NCBI RefSeq assembly: GCF_002531725.1 | Contig: NZ_NWSQ01000013.1 | Location: 124,001 to 188,000, forward strand | DNA length: 64,000 nucleotides | Source: Rhizobium sp. L43 | GTDB taxonomy: Bacteria; Pseudomonadota; Alphaproteobacteria; Rhizobiales; Rhizobiaceae | Reading direction: 5' to 3' | Shown: piece after piece, positions 1 through 12,991 of the stretch | Layout: each line of letters starts with the position of its first letter | How positions within the stretch are numbered: position 1 is the first letter of the stretch | The notes under the pieces: generated by a model | Told to the model about the DNA's origin: nothing | Database searches by the model: none | Seen by the model: the letters and a program-made list of their open reading frames with translations, nothing else | Position numbers and translations under genes: made by a program

Positions 1-874
1 CGCCGGCCCAAGGCTTGATCTCTCCGCTTTCCCCCACTGCACTCTCGATCAGCCGCAACGAGGTGGTGCCGACGCAGACGATGCGCCCGCCCTTTGCCTT
101 GACGGCGTTCAGCCGGGCAGCGACTTCGGCGCTGACATAGCCGCTTTCCAGATGCATGCGGTGGTCGTCGGTATCGTCGGCCTTCACGGGCAGGAAGGTG
201 CCGGCGCCGACATGCAATGTGACGAAATGGCGTTCAATGCCCGCCTTGTCGAGCGCCTCGAACAGCGCAGGCGTAAAATGCAAGCCGGCGGTCGGCGCGG
301 CAACGGCGCCCTCCTCACGGGCATAGATCGTCTGGTAATCCGCGCGGTCGCGCTCGTCCTCGCGGCGCTTGGCGGCGATATAGGGCGGCAGCGGAATATG
401 GCCGACGGCGGCGATCGCCTCGTCGAGCGCCGGGCCGGAAAGATCGAACAGCAGCGTCACCTCGCCGGCCTCGCCCTTTTCCTCGACGGTGGCATCGAGC
501 GAGCCGAGAAAGCAGCTTTCGCCGGAATGGCCGAAGGCGATGCGATCACCCTGCTTGATGCGTTTGCCGGGCTTGGCAAACGCCTTCCAGCGGCTGGGGC
601 CGACGCGCATGTGCAGCGTTGCCGATACCTGCTGGCCGCCGGCGCCGTCGCGATGACGGATGCCTTCGAGCTGGGCCGGGATGACCTTGGTATCGTTGAA
701 GACCAGTGCATCACCCGCCCGCAGGAAGGACGGCAGGTCGCTGACGGTGTGATCCGAAAGGCTGTTTCCCGCATTGGGATCGACGACGAGCAGGCGCGCA
801 CTGTCGCGCGGCTCGGCGGGCCGCAGCGCGATGCGTTCATCGGGCAAATCGAAATCGAAAAGGTCTACGCGCAT
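1..874 (-). CDS. queA: S-adenosylmethionine:tRNA ribosyltransferase-isomerase QueA (3' end outside window)
   Basis: Cytoplasmic enzyme that moves the ribosyl part of S-adenosylmethionine onto 7-aminomethyl-7-deazaguanine in tRNA, giving epoxyqueuosine (queuosine pathway). The protein begins MRVDLFDFDLP, followed by the family's RIALRPAEPRDSARLL segment and a FNDTKVIPAQLEG block near residues 55-70. Further on, GAVAAPTAGLHFT and FLPVKADD-type segments can be read in the same frame. About 291 codons are present of a family length near 360, so the C-terminus lies beyond position 1. It is the last gene in the window of the coaD-ppiA-ppiB-queA run. Identification is by recognisable family motifs and is secure. 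The start ATG is at 872-874. Confidence 0.93.
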   Translation of the reverse strand, partial: MRVDLFDFDLPDERIALRPAEPRDSARLLVVDPNAGNSLSDHTVSDLPSFLRAGDALVFNDTKVIPAQLEGIRHRDGAGGQQVSATLHMRVGPSRWKAFAKPGKRIKQGDRIAFGHSGESCFLGSLDATVEEKGEAGEVTLLFDLSGPALDEAIAAVGHIPLPPYIAAKRREDERDRADYQTIYAREEGAVAAPTAGLHFTPALFEALDKAGIERHFVTLHVGAGTFLPVKADDTDDHRMHLESGYVSAEVAARLNAVKAKGGRIVCVGTTSLRLIESAVGESGEIKPWAG

Positions 875-894
875 AAGGGCACTTTCAAAGCGAA

Positions 895-926
895 ACCCGC
901 CCTCGCGCAGTCACGCAAGGGCGGGT
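895..926 (-). terminator. Intergenic hairpin between ppiB and queA
   Basis: A perfect 9 bp inverted repeat, ACCCGCCCT (895-903) and AGGGCGGGT (918-926), lies in the 69 bp gap between the cyclophilin and queA. On the minus strand it is followed by a short T-containing stretch (TTTCGCTTT). It could be a weak terminator or a processing/attenuation site between the two genes. The T tract is broken, so termination is uncertain. Confidence 0.45.
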
Positions 927-943
927 GTCAGCAGAAATCACAA

Positions 944-1453
944 TCAGACGTCGGCGGCAACCCGCATCGAGACGATCGAGTCCGGATCGGAAACCGGCTC
1001 GCCGCGCTTGATCTTGTCGACGTTGTCCATGCCTTCGATGACCTGGCCCCAGACCGAATACTGCTTGTTCAGCCAGGGCGCGTCGGTGAAGCAGATGAAG
1101 AACTGCGAATTGGCCGAGTTCGGGTTCTGCGAGCGAGCCATCGAGCAGGTGCCGCGCGTATGCGTCGTCGCCGAGAATTCGGCCTTCAGATCCGGCTTCG
1201 AAGAGCCGCCCATGCCGGCGCGGCCGGGATTGAAAGTTTCCGAACCCTTCTTGCCGAATTCGACATCGCCCGTCTGGGCCATGAAATCCTGAATGACGCG
1301 GTGGAAGACGACGCCGTCATAGGCCTTCTCGCGGGCGAGTTCCTTGATGCGGGCGACATGCTCGGGGGCAACCTGCGGCAGAAGCTGAATGACAACCTTG
1401 CCCTTGGTGGTTTCCAGAATGATGGTGTTTTCCGGATCCTTGATCTCGGCCAT
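944..1453 (-). CDS. ppiB: Cytoplasmic cyclophilin-type peptidyl-prolyl cis-trans isomerase
   Basis: Catalyses cis-trans isomerisation of X-Pro bonds during protein folding. The 169-residue product carries the cyclophilin core: FHRVIQDFMAQTGD near residues 50-63 (catalytic Arg in FHR), NSANSQFFI near 112-120, and a Trp near 135 in the region that binds cyclosporin in other members. There is no signal peptide, so it should act in the cytosol, unlike the paralogue just upstream at 1482-2054. The gap to that gene is 28 bp, so the two are probably co-transcribed. The two proteins look like an old tandem duplication with one copy exported. Length fits bacterial PpiB. Confidence 0.93.
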   Translation of the reverse strand: MAEIKDPENTIILETTKGKVVIQLLPQVAPEHVARIKELAREKAYDGVVFHRVIQDFMAQTGDVEFGKKGSETFNPGRAGMGGSSKPDLKAEFSATTHTRGTCSMARSQNPNSANSQFFICFTDAPWLNKQYSVWGQVIEGMDNVDKIKRGEPVSDPDSIVSMRVAADV

Positions 1454-1481
1454 TGTCTTCTCCTCTTGTTTCTCTCGTAAC

Positions 1482-2054
1482 TTACTTCTTGCCCAGGGTG
1501 ACCTTGATCATCCGGTCGGGACTTTTGACTTCGCCGTTCTGGCCTTCGCCGCGCATGATCTTGTCGACATTCTCCATGCCGGACACGACCTTGCCGACGA
1601 CGGTGTACTGGCCGTTCAGGAAGGAACCGTCGGCGAACATGATGAAGAACTGCGAATTGGCGGAATTCGGATCCTGCGAACGGGCCATGCCGACCGTGCC
1701 GCGCACGAACGGGGTCTTGGAGAATTCAGCCGGAATATCCGGCAGATCCGAGGAGCCGGTGCCGGCCAGGCTCGCATCGAAGCCCTTTTCCATGTTGCCG
1801 TATTTGACATCGCCGGTCTGGGCCATGAAACCCTCGATGACGCGGTGGAAGGCGACGTTGTCGTATTCGCCCTTCTTGGCCAGCGCCTCGATCTGGGCGA
1901 CATGCTTCGGCGCCACCTCAGGCATCAGCTGGATGACGACGGGGCCGTCCTTCAGCTGAATGGTGAGATAATGATCGGCCGACTGGGCGAAGGCATCCCC
2001 GGCGAAGGAGGCGAGATACAACACGCCGGCAAATGCGAGATAAAAGAGTTTCAT
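1482..2054 (-). CDS. ppiA: Exported cyclophilin-type peptidyl-prolyl cis-trans isomerase
   Basis: A 190-residue cyclophilin with an N-terminal signal peptide: a hydrophobic stretch over residues 3-20 and a likely cleavage after AFA around residue 23. It should therefore work as a periplasmic proline isomerase. Motifs match its neighbour: FHRVIEGFMAQTGD near 69-82 and NSANSQFFIMF near 128-138. It lies between coaD (74 bp upstream) and the cytoplasmic cyclophilin gene (28 bp downstream) on the same strand. The start at 2052-2054 is the only one that keeps the full signal peptide. Confidence 0.92.
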   Translation of the reverse strand: MKLFYLAFAGVLYLASFAGDAFAQSADHYLTIQLKDGPVVIQLMPEVAPKHVAQIEALAKKGEYDNVAFHRVIEGFMAQTGDVKYGNMEKGFDASLAGTGSSDLPDIPAEFSKTPFVRGTVGMARSQDPNSANSQFFIMFADGSFLNGQYTVVGKVVSGMENVDKIMRGEGQNGEVKSPDRMIKVTLGKK

Positions 2055-2128
2055 ATGGGCTCCATTGCGGCGGGTTCCGCCTGGTCTTTGCGCTTGCTGG
2101 TCTTTGTGCCTGCAAGTCTTTGTACTTG

Positions 2129-2623
2129 TTAGTTTTGGCGCTTGGATGTGAGGGCTTGCAAGACGGCGGCCGGCACGAAAGCGCTGACATCGCCGCCCAT
2201 GGCGGCGATCTGGCGGACCAATGTGGCGGTAATGGGCCGAGAGGCCGTGCCCGCCGGCAAAAAGATGGTCTGGATATCGGGCGCCATCGTCCTGTTCATG
2301 CCGGCCATCTGCATTTCATAATCAAGATCGGTGCCGTCGCGAAGACCGCGGATCAAAAGCGTGGCGCCATGGGTGCGGGCGGCATCGACGACCAGATTAT
2401 CGAAGGCGACGACTGATATATCGCCGACCTTGCCGGGCAGCGCTTCAGCCAGCGAATGGCGGATCAGCTCGGCTCTCTCTTCGAAGGAAAACAGCGGCGC
2501 CTTGCCGGGATGGATGCCGATCGCGACGATCACCTTTTCGGCGACGTTCAGCGCCTGGACCAGAACATCCACATGCCCGTTGGTGATCGGGTCGAAAGAC
2601 CCCGGATAAAAAGCTGTCGTCAT
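2129..2623 (-). CDS. coaD: Phosphopantetheine adenylyltransferase
   Basis: Fourth step of coenzyme A synthesis: transfers AMP from ATP to 4'-phosphopantetheine to give dephospho-CoA. The 164-residue protein has the nucleotidyltransferase signature at the N-terminus (PGSFDPITNGH, residues 7-17, the T-x-G-H motif). It also has the central GLRDGTDLDYEMQMAGMNR segment and the family's usual length. The C-terminal loop reads ASRPITATLVRQIAAMGG, where many relatives have an ISSS-type sequence; this is a mild deviation. It is the first gene of the minus-strand group coaD-ppiA-ppiB-queA, and gyrA lies upstream on the same strand after an interruption by plus-strand small genes. Confidence 0.95.
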   Translation of the reverse strand: MTTAFYPGSFDPITNGHVDVLVQALNVAEKVIVAIGIHPGKAPLFSFEERAELIRHSLAEALPGKVGDISVVAFDNLVVDAARTHGATLLIRGLRDGTDLDYEMQMAGMNRTMAPDIQTIFLPAGTASRPITATLVRQIAAMGGDVSAFVPAAVLQALTSKRQN

Positions 2624-2818
2624 CTGGCCCGACCGTTGGTTTGACGCCTTTTGTCACGGATACCGCCTTGCCGCAAGTGATTTGGCCAATCGTCCCGGAC
2701 GGTTGAACGCCGGATGAATGGCCCGTTCAAGGCGGTTTCAGACAGGATCTGCTTAACTCAAATCATCAACGCAGCCGATGCCATTCCGGCATCCGGCGCT
2801 CCCCGAAAGACCAGATCC

Positions 2819-3001
2819 ATGCTGATCGTGCTCGTTGCACTTGCCGTCGTTTCCTCCCTTGCCGCCGAGATGGCCTATGGCTATTTCGCCGATCGCTACG
2901 AGGTGAGCTGGGTGCGGCCGGAGCTTGTCGAGCATGCGGCCATCGTGCGCGCTCAAGGCCGGCTGCGCGAAAACCGAGCTTCGAATCTGAACGCCAGATG
3001 A
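2819..3001 (+). CDS. Small one-helix membrane protein, unknown function
   Basis: A 60-codon frame starting at the ATG at 2819 encodes a hydrophobic N-terminal helix (LIVLVALAVVSSLAAEM) followed by a polar tail rich in Arg and Glu. An upstream ATG at 2714 would extend it, but the added residues are not hydrophobic and look like untranslated leader. Ribosome-binding sequence is weak. It is the first of three small membrane-protein genes in a row on the plus strand (2819-3459) between coaD and gyrA. I do not recognise a named family. The clear helix and position make it a plausible real gene, but this is not certain. Confidence 0.5.
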   Translation: MLIVLVALAVVSSLAAEMAYGYFADRYEVSWVRPELVEHAAIVRAQGRLRENRASNLNAR

Positions 3002-3132
3002 ACGAGATATTCAAGGAGGCTTCAGATCGGCGTTGGTAAACACCCCCTCAACATCCGGCGGAACCATTTTAAAACGGATGCGTTCATTCAACCGACCCAT
3101 AGATGCGATTAGCGCGGCAGGAAGGACTACAA

Positions 3133-3288
3133 ATGCCCGGCAAGATTACGATGATTAACGTGCTCTGGATGGTAATGGTCACGGGCATGCTGACCGCAAC
3201 TGTCGCTCTCTATGATCAGAAGGTCGATACCTCAAAGGTTTATGGTCCCTATGCTTCGGCCCGGACGGCCGTACTGGGCCAGTACTGA
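3133..3288 (+). CDS. Small one-helix membrane protein, unknown function
   Basis: A 51-residue product (MPGKITMINVLWM...) with one hydrophobic segment over about residues 7-27 and a short polar C-terminus ending VLGQY. The start at 3133 is chosen because an AGGAAGGA ribosome-binding sequence lies eight bases upstream; an in-frame ATG at 3103 lacks this. It lies 131 bp after the first small membrane gene and 36 bp before the next one, on the same strand. Function unknown; no catalytic motif is visible. Confidence 0.6.
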   Translation: MPGKITMINVLWMVMVTGMLTATVALYDQKVDTSKVYGPYASARTAVLGQY

Positions 3289-3324
3289 GGGGCGAAAACG
3301 CAACTCCCCAGGAAAGGAATGCCT

Positions 3325-3459
3325 ATGTTCACGATCTTGACAGTGCTCACGGCCCTTATCAGCGTCATGTTCATCGTGTCCGTAACCTCGACGATCGCAG
3401 CGCTCCGGCGCGAAGGCGAAGAGGTGAAGGCACTGAATGAAAAACATAGAGCGTTCTGA
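3325..3459 (+). CDS. Small one-helix membrane protein, unknown function
   Basis: A 44-residue product (MFTILTVLTALISVMFIV...) with a single N-terminal membrane helix (about residues 2-25) and a charged tail ending LNEKHRAF. An in-frame ATG two codons earlier (3319) is also possible; AGGAAAGGA at 3310-3318 fits the 3325 start better. A strong terminator follows at 3512-3546, supporting a transcribed small-gene operon ending here. Too short for most gene callers. Function unknown. Confidence 0.6.
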   Translation: MFTILTVLTALISVMFIVSVTSTIAALRREGEEVKALNEKHRAF

Positions 3460-3511
3460 CGTTCCTTTCTCACGACCCCTGAGCGGCACCCTTCCGTCGC
3501 CAGGGACATTC

Positions 3512-3546
3512 AAAGCCGGATGCACGAAGCGTCCGGCTTTTTCTTT
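3512..3546 (+). terminator. Rho-independent terminator after the small membrane genes
   Basis: AAAGCCGGATGC (3512-3523) pairs with GCGTCCGGCTTT (3529-3540) with one G-T wobble and a short loop, followed by TTCTTT. This is a classic intrinsic terminator for plus-strand transcription ending the 2819-3459 group. Confidence 0.8.
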
Positions 3547-3573
3547 GGATTGAGCTGTCCTCGGGTTTAAAAA

Positions 3574-3600
3574 GAAAGGGCGGCCCGAAGCCGCCCTTTC
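3574..3600. terminator. Bidirectional terminator between small genes and gyrA
   Basis: GAAAGGGCGGC (3574-3584) is perfectly complementary to GCCGCCCTTTC (3590-3600) with a five-base loop. It starts 6 bp beyond the gyrA stop codon and has A-rich sequence on the far side, so it should terminate gyrA on the minus strand and back up the plus-strand terminator at 3512-3546. Confidence 0.8.
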
Positions 3601-3606
3601 ATTTAA

Positions 3607-6420
<2,814 letters not shown>

Positions 6421-6455
6421 AACAGATCACGATCTCTTCTAGAATCACTTGAAGA

Positions 6456-6485
6456 TTTATAGCGGAAAGCCTGTTCCCGCGCCAA
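6456..6485 (-). promoter_or_regulatory. Candidate sigma-70 promoter of gyrA
   Basis: Read on the minus strand, TTGGCG (6480-6485) is followed after 18 bases by TATAAA (6456-6461), about 36 bp before the gyrA start codon. Both hexamers are fair matches to housekeeping promoters. Predicted from sequence only. Confidence 0.4.
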
Positions 6486-6512
6486 TTTATGAGCGCGTTT
6501 TGAACAGGCTTT
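6466..6512. repeat. Long inverted repeat in the gyrA upstream region
   Basis: AAAGCCTGTTC (6466-6476) and GAACAGGCTTT (6502-6512) are a perfect 11 bp inverted repeat. Inside the loop CGCGC (6478-6482) and GCGCG (6493-6497) can pair further. The element overlaps the spacer and -35 of the candidate gyrA promoter. No T tract follows it, so it is not a typical terminator. Confidence 0.75.
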
Positions 6513-6656
6513 TGCGGCTTAAAGAGGGTAAAACATACAAGATGCGCGGCCTGAGCGGACAAATCCGTCGCGGGCGGCCGCGGGATATTTGCCAAATCGG
6601 AATCCCCGCTTCACAATCATAAAAACCACGCGACCATATGGGGTTTCGGAGAGACG

Positions 6657-7304
6657 ATGGCAAGCGCCGACCAATTGATCAACGCGTTCACGACGCTGCT
6701 CGTCACCATCGATCCGCCGGGGCTCGCACCGATCTTCCTGGGGCTGACGGCGGGCATGAGCCGGGCCGAGCGCACGCAGGTGGCGCTGCGCGGCTCGACC
6801 ATCGCCTTCATCATCCTCGCCGTCTTCGCCCTGTTCGGCGCCGGCGTGCTCGGCGTGCTTGGGATCTCGATCGGCGCCTTCCGCATCGCCGGCGGGCTGC
6901 TGCTCTTCTGGATCGCCTTCGAGATGGTGTTCGAGAGGCGGCAGGAACGCAAGGAGAAGGCCACCGAGGCGGCCGTCACCAAGGATCATATCGAGAATAT
7001 CGCCGTCTTTCCCCTCGCCTTGCCGCTGATTGCCGGTCCGGGTGCGATCTCGGCGACGATCCTTCTAGCCGGGACGCTGGCGACCTCAGTCGGAAAAGCG
7101 CAGCTGATCGCCGTCATCGCCGCCAATCTATTGCTGACACTGCTGATGCTGCTGATCGCCGACAGGCTCGACCGTTTCCTCGGCGTCACCGGCCGTGCGA
7201 TCCTGACTCGCCTCCTCGGCGTCATCCTCGCTGCCCTTGCGGTGCAATTCGTCGTCGACGGCGCGAAAGCGGCGCTCAATCTCATCAGCGCGACGCCGCA
7301 TTGA
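6657..7304 (+). CDS. MarC family integral membrane protein
   Basis: A 215-residue protein with about six predicted membrane helices and the MarC-family opening (TLLVTIDPPGLAPIFLGLT near residues 14-32). It has the conserved turn FRIAGGLLLFWIAFEMVF near 75-92 and an NIAVFPLALPLIAGPGAIS segment near 113-131. MarC proteins are inner-membrane proteins of uncertain function; the old link to multiple antibiotic resistance was withdrawn for E. coli MarC. It stands alone between gyrA (divergent) and the orphan minus-strand gene at 7326. The start is preceded by a GGAGAG ribosome-binding sequence. Confidence 0.9.
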   Translation: MASADQLINAFTTLLVTIDPPGLAPIFLGLTAGMSRAERTQVALRGSTIAFIILAVFALFGAGVLGVLGISIGAFRIAGGLLLFWIAFEMVFERRQERKEKATEAAVTKDHIENIAVFPLALPLIAGPGAISATILLAGTLATSVGKAQLIAVIAANLLLTLLMLLIADRLDRFLGVTGRAILTRLLGVILAALAVQFVVDGAKAALNLISATPH

Positions 7305-7325
7305 AAACCTGGAACGTCTTCCAAG

Positions 7326-7868
7326 CTAAATTGCGAGAAGCGCGTACGCCTCCTCCGGCGTTTCAGGTACCCGCTCCATGACCAAGGCGCGCACGACAGC
7401 TCTCGTCAACTTGCGAAAAATGTCTATCGATGAACCTACATCCGAATGTGCCATACGATCGAACGAGAGAATTCCAAAACTGGGTGCGCCTTCACGAAGA
7501 TCCTCTATCCCCTTGAAAAGGCCCGGCATGTATTCTGCCGCAAATCCGCTAAGCACTTTGTCATAACGTGGAGCAAGTGATAGGAACCAACTCTCTCCTT
7601 CAGTAGGTTCAATTGGGACATTCACCCGCAGACCTTGCGCCTTGATGGACTGATCGAAGGTTGCTGACAACAGGCCATATACGGTCATGCCCCCAACGGG
7701 CCGAGCTATCTCCACAGCCACGCTTTTCCGACGAGGCGTGCCCTCTCCGCTGGCGAAAACTTTACTCTCCCACAGATGGCATCGAGTTGCTTCGATTGAT
7801 GGCGGTGCCTCGTCCAACCAAAGCCGGAGGCTCGCTCCAGTGGCTTTCGTAAAGGCGTGGCAACTCAT
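7326..7868 (-). CDS. Orphan protein with possible similarity to EF-G domain IV
   Basis: About 180 residues from the ATG at 7866-7868. An ATG at 7911-7913 would add 15 residues, but it lies inside the 3' arm of the ssb terminator hairpin, so the shorter start is preferred. I do not recognise a named family. The C-terminal half has the layout of elongation factor G domain IV: a VPIEPTEG strand, then EYMPGLFKGIEDLREG (compare the EY-P-x-x-KGI of EF-G), then DVGSSIDIFRKL (compare the -VDSSEMAFK- of EF-G). There is no GTPase domain. The DNA is visibly AT-richer than its neighbours, which suggests acquisition. It converges on marC, with 21 bp between stop codons. Confidence 0.6.
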   Translation of the reverse strand: MSCHAFTKATGASLRLWLDEAPPSIEATRCHLWESKVFASGEGTPRRKSVAVEIARPVGGMTVYGLLSATFDQSIKAQGLRVNVPIEPTEGESWFLSLAPRYDKVLSGFAAEYMPGLFKGIEDLREGAPSFGILSFDRMAHSDVGSSIDIFRKLTRAVVRALVMERVPETPEEAYALLAI

Positions 7869-7900
7869 CCGGAAATTCCCCAAGAACGGCGCGAGATCAA

Positions 7901-7937
7901 AGAAAAAGAGCATGACGCCGTCAAAGGCATCATGCTC
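7901..7937 (-). terminator. Rho-independent terminator of ssb
   Basis: On the minus strand GAGCATGATGCC (7937-7926) pairs with GGCGTCATGCTC (7919-7908) with one mismatch and a six-base loop, followed by TTTTTCT. It lies 31 bp after the ssb stop codon. Its distal arm contains the ATG at 7911-7913. Confidence 0.8.
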
Positions 7938-7968
7938 TCAGGTCTTTCAAGCTCCAAAAGGCGGTTGA

Positions 7969-8472
7969 TCAGAACGGGATGTCGTCGTCGAGATCGCGCG
8001 AGAAGTTGCCGCCGCCACCGCCACGGCTTGGCGATGAAGAGGGAGCCGGGGCGCCGTAGTCGTCGCCATAATCATTGTTGCTGCCGCCGCCACGGCCGCC
8101 GCTCGCCCCGCCGCCATCGCCGCGGCCGTCGAGCATGGTCAGCGTCGAGCTGAAGCCCTGCAGCACCACCTCCGTCGAATAGCGGTCCTGACCCTGCTGG
8201 TCCTGCCACTTGCGGGTCTGCAGCTGGCCTTCGATATAGAGCTTGGCGCCCTTCTTCACATATTGCTCGACGACCTTGCAGAGGCCCTCGTTGAAGACGA
8301 CGACAGTGTGCCATTCGGTCTTTTCACGGCGCTCGCCGGAATTTCGGTCGCGCCAGGTCTCCGAGGTCGCGATACGAAGATTGGCGATCGGCCGGCCATC
8401 CTGAGTACGGCGGATTTCGGGGTCTGCACCCACGTTTCCAACCAGAATTACCTTATTCACGCTACCAGCCAT
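7969..8472 (-). CDS. ssb: Single-stranded DNA-binding protein
   Basis: Binds and protects single-stranded DNA in replication, recombination and repair. The 167-residue protein has an OB-fold over residues 1-112 (MAGSVNKVILVGNVGADPE..., ETWRDRNSGERREKTEWH). A Gly/Ser-rich disordered linker follows, then the acidic tip DLDDDIPF that recruits partner proteins. The start at 8470-8472 begins the family's canonical MAGSVNKV; a longer reading frame adds 18 unrelated residues. It is divergent from uvrA, and the 284 bp between them contain an SOS box, so DNA damage should induce it. A terminator follows at 7901-7937. Confidence 0.96.
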   Translation of the reverse strand: MAGSVNKVILVGNVGADPEIRRTQDGRPIANLRIATSETWRDRNSGERREKTEWHTVVVFNEGLCKVVEQYVKKGAKLYIEGQLQTRKWQDQQGQDRYSTEVVLQGFSSTLTMLDGRGDGGGASGGRGGGSNNDYGDDYGAPAPSSSPSRGGGGGNFSRDLDDDIPF

Positions 8473-8617
8473 GCTTCTCACCCTGCCTGCCGCCCTGCCC
8501 GGCGGCGTTTCAATCGATCGGCGCACCTTAAACCATCACGGACCGCCGATGCGCATGGGCGGCATTTAATCCACATGTTTATCCATCAGAAAGCCGCATG
8601 CATCCATCAGGAATTTT

Positions 8618-8632
8618 GTTCTTTATTTGTTC
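8618..8632. promoter_or_regulatory. LexA-binding SOS box (GTTC-N7-GTTC)
   Basis: GTTC (8618-8621), seven bases (TTTATTT), GTTC (8629-8632): an exact match to the direct-repeat SOS box used by LexA in alphaproteobacteria. It lies 146 bp from the ssb start and 125 bp from the uvrA start, inside the divergent promoter region. Both genes are typical members of the rhizobial SOS response. Confidence 0.88.
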
Positions 8633-8756
8633 TAGTTTATCCGTATGATCCTGTCAACAGAATCGAAAACCTTCAGTGTTGCCGACATTCAGCCTCGACT
8701 CGCCGGTCGGCATCACTAAATAAGGGCTGTTATCCCAAAGGACCAAAGCTGAGACG

Positions 8757-11674
<2,918 letters not shown>

Positions 11675-11678
<4 letters not shown>

Positions 11679-12136
11679 CGATGAGGCCAGCGTCGCCCGA
11701 TGATCTGCAAACGATCGCGACGCTGACGGCAGCCGCCTATCGGCCCTATACCGAACTCTTCGGCGCTCCGCCGATCCCGGTGACGGAGGATTACGTGTCG
11801 CGCATCGAACGCGGCGAGGTCTGGCTGCGCGAGATCGGTGGTGAAACGGCCGGCCTCTTGGTCATCGAGAAGCATTCCGATCACTTGATGCTGTTCAGCA
11901 TCGCGGTCTCGCCGGCCGTTCAGGGCGACGGACATGGGCTCTCGATGCTGCACTGGCTGGAAGGCAAGGCGCGGGAATGGGCAGTGGCGGAAATCCGGCT
12001 CTATACGAATGCGCTTATGGAGCGGAACATCGCGCTCTATCGCGCCTTCGGCTTTCAGGAAACGGGTCGCCGGCCGAACCCTTGTCGGCCAGGATGGACG
12101 CTCGTCGACATGGTGAAAGAGATCGATGCAGCCTGA
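11675..12136 (+). CDS. GNAT family N-acetyltransferase
   Basis: A 153-residue acetyl-CoA-dependent acyltransferase. The acetyl-CoA-binding motif A region reads LFSIAVSPAVQGDGHGLSML (near residues 72-91). The C-terminal part LYRAFGFQETGRR is the usual motif B end of the fold. The substrate cannot be told from sequence. Its ATG (11675-11677) overlaps the uvrA stop, so it is probably translated from the uvrA mRNA and could be co-induced by DNA damage. A second ATG at 11681 is an alternative start. Confidence 0.85.
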
Positions 12137-12160
12137 GCGGCTGCCAATGGGGAGGACGAC

Positions 12161-12967
12161 ATGACGAAATCCGGCACTATCCGCACCGGCATCGGCGGCT
12201 GGACCTTCGAGCCCTGGCGCGGGCATTTCTTTCCCGATGACCTGAAACAGAAGGACGAGCTGAATTATGCCAGCCGCCAGTTGAAGGTGATCGAGGTCAA
12301 CGGCACCTATTACAGCACGCAAAAGCCGGCGGTCTTCGCCAAATGGGCAGCCGATGTGCCCGACGGATTCATCTTCTCGCTGAAGGCGACGCGTTTCGTC
12401 ACCAATCGGCGGGTGCTTGCCGAAGCCGGTGAATCGATGGAGCGCTTCCTGACATCAGGCATCAGTGAGCTCGGCGATCATCTCGGGCCGCTGCTCTGGC
12501 AGTTCGCGCCGACCAAGAAGTTCGACCCGGACGATTTCGAGGCCTTCCTGAAGCTGCTGCCGGCAAAACAGGATGGGCTGGCGCTCCGCCACGTGGTGGA
12601 GGTACGGCACGATTCCTTCAAGGTGCCGGAATTCGTGGCGCTGCTGGCGAAATACGGCGTGGCGCCGGTTTGTGCCGAGCATTTCGAATATCCGATGATT
12701 GCCGACGTCACGGCCGATTTCGTCTATGCCAGGCTGCAGAAGGGCTCGGACGATATTGCGACCTGCTATCCCGACGAGGACCTGAAGGCCTGGGCAAACC
12801 GGCTTGAGACCTGGGCGGAAGGCAAGATCCCCGACGACCTGCCGCTGATCGATGCTGACCGCAAGGTCAAGTCCGAGCCGCGCGACGTCTTCGCCTTCAT
12901 GATCCATGAGGGCAAGGTCAATGCGCCGCATGGCGCAATCGCCCTGCAGCAGGCGCTGGCGAAATAG
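12161..12967 (+). CDS. DUF72 domain protein
   Basis: A 268-residue protein of the DUF72 family, TIM-barrel-like proteins of unknown activity. Typical segments are GIGGWTFEPWRGHFFP near residues 8-23, LNYASRQLKVIEVNGTYYSTQ near 35-55 and FIFSLKATRFVTNRR near 70-84. It follows the GNAT gene by 24 bp and may be the last gene of the uvrA transcript. The family is often found with DNA repair genes, but no enzymatic role is established. A repeat tract begins 24 bp after the stop codon. Confidence 0.88.
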   Translation: MTKSGTIRTGIGGWTFEPWRGHFFPDDLKQKDELNYASRQLKVIEVNGTYYSTQKPAVFAKWAADVPDGFIFSLKATRFVTNRRVLAEAGESMERFLTSGISELGDHLGPLLWQFAPTKKFDPDDFEAFLKLLPAKQDGLALRHVVEVRHDSFKVPEFVALLAKYGVAPVCAEHFEYPMIADVTADFVYARLQKGSDDIATCYPDEDLKAWANRLETWAEGKIPDDLPLIDADRKVKSEPRDVFAFMIHEGKVNAPHGAIALQQALAK

Positions 12968-12991
12968 GCCGGGCAGAGGCTAGCGCCAAAG

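Noticed and set aside
152..1480. A 442-codon plus-strand frame over queA and the cyclophilin gene
   Set aside because: Spans two well-identified minus-strand genes and has no motif.
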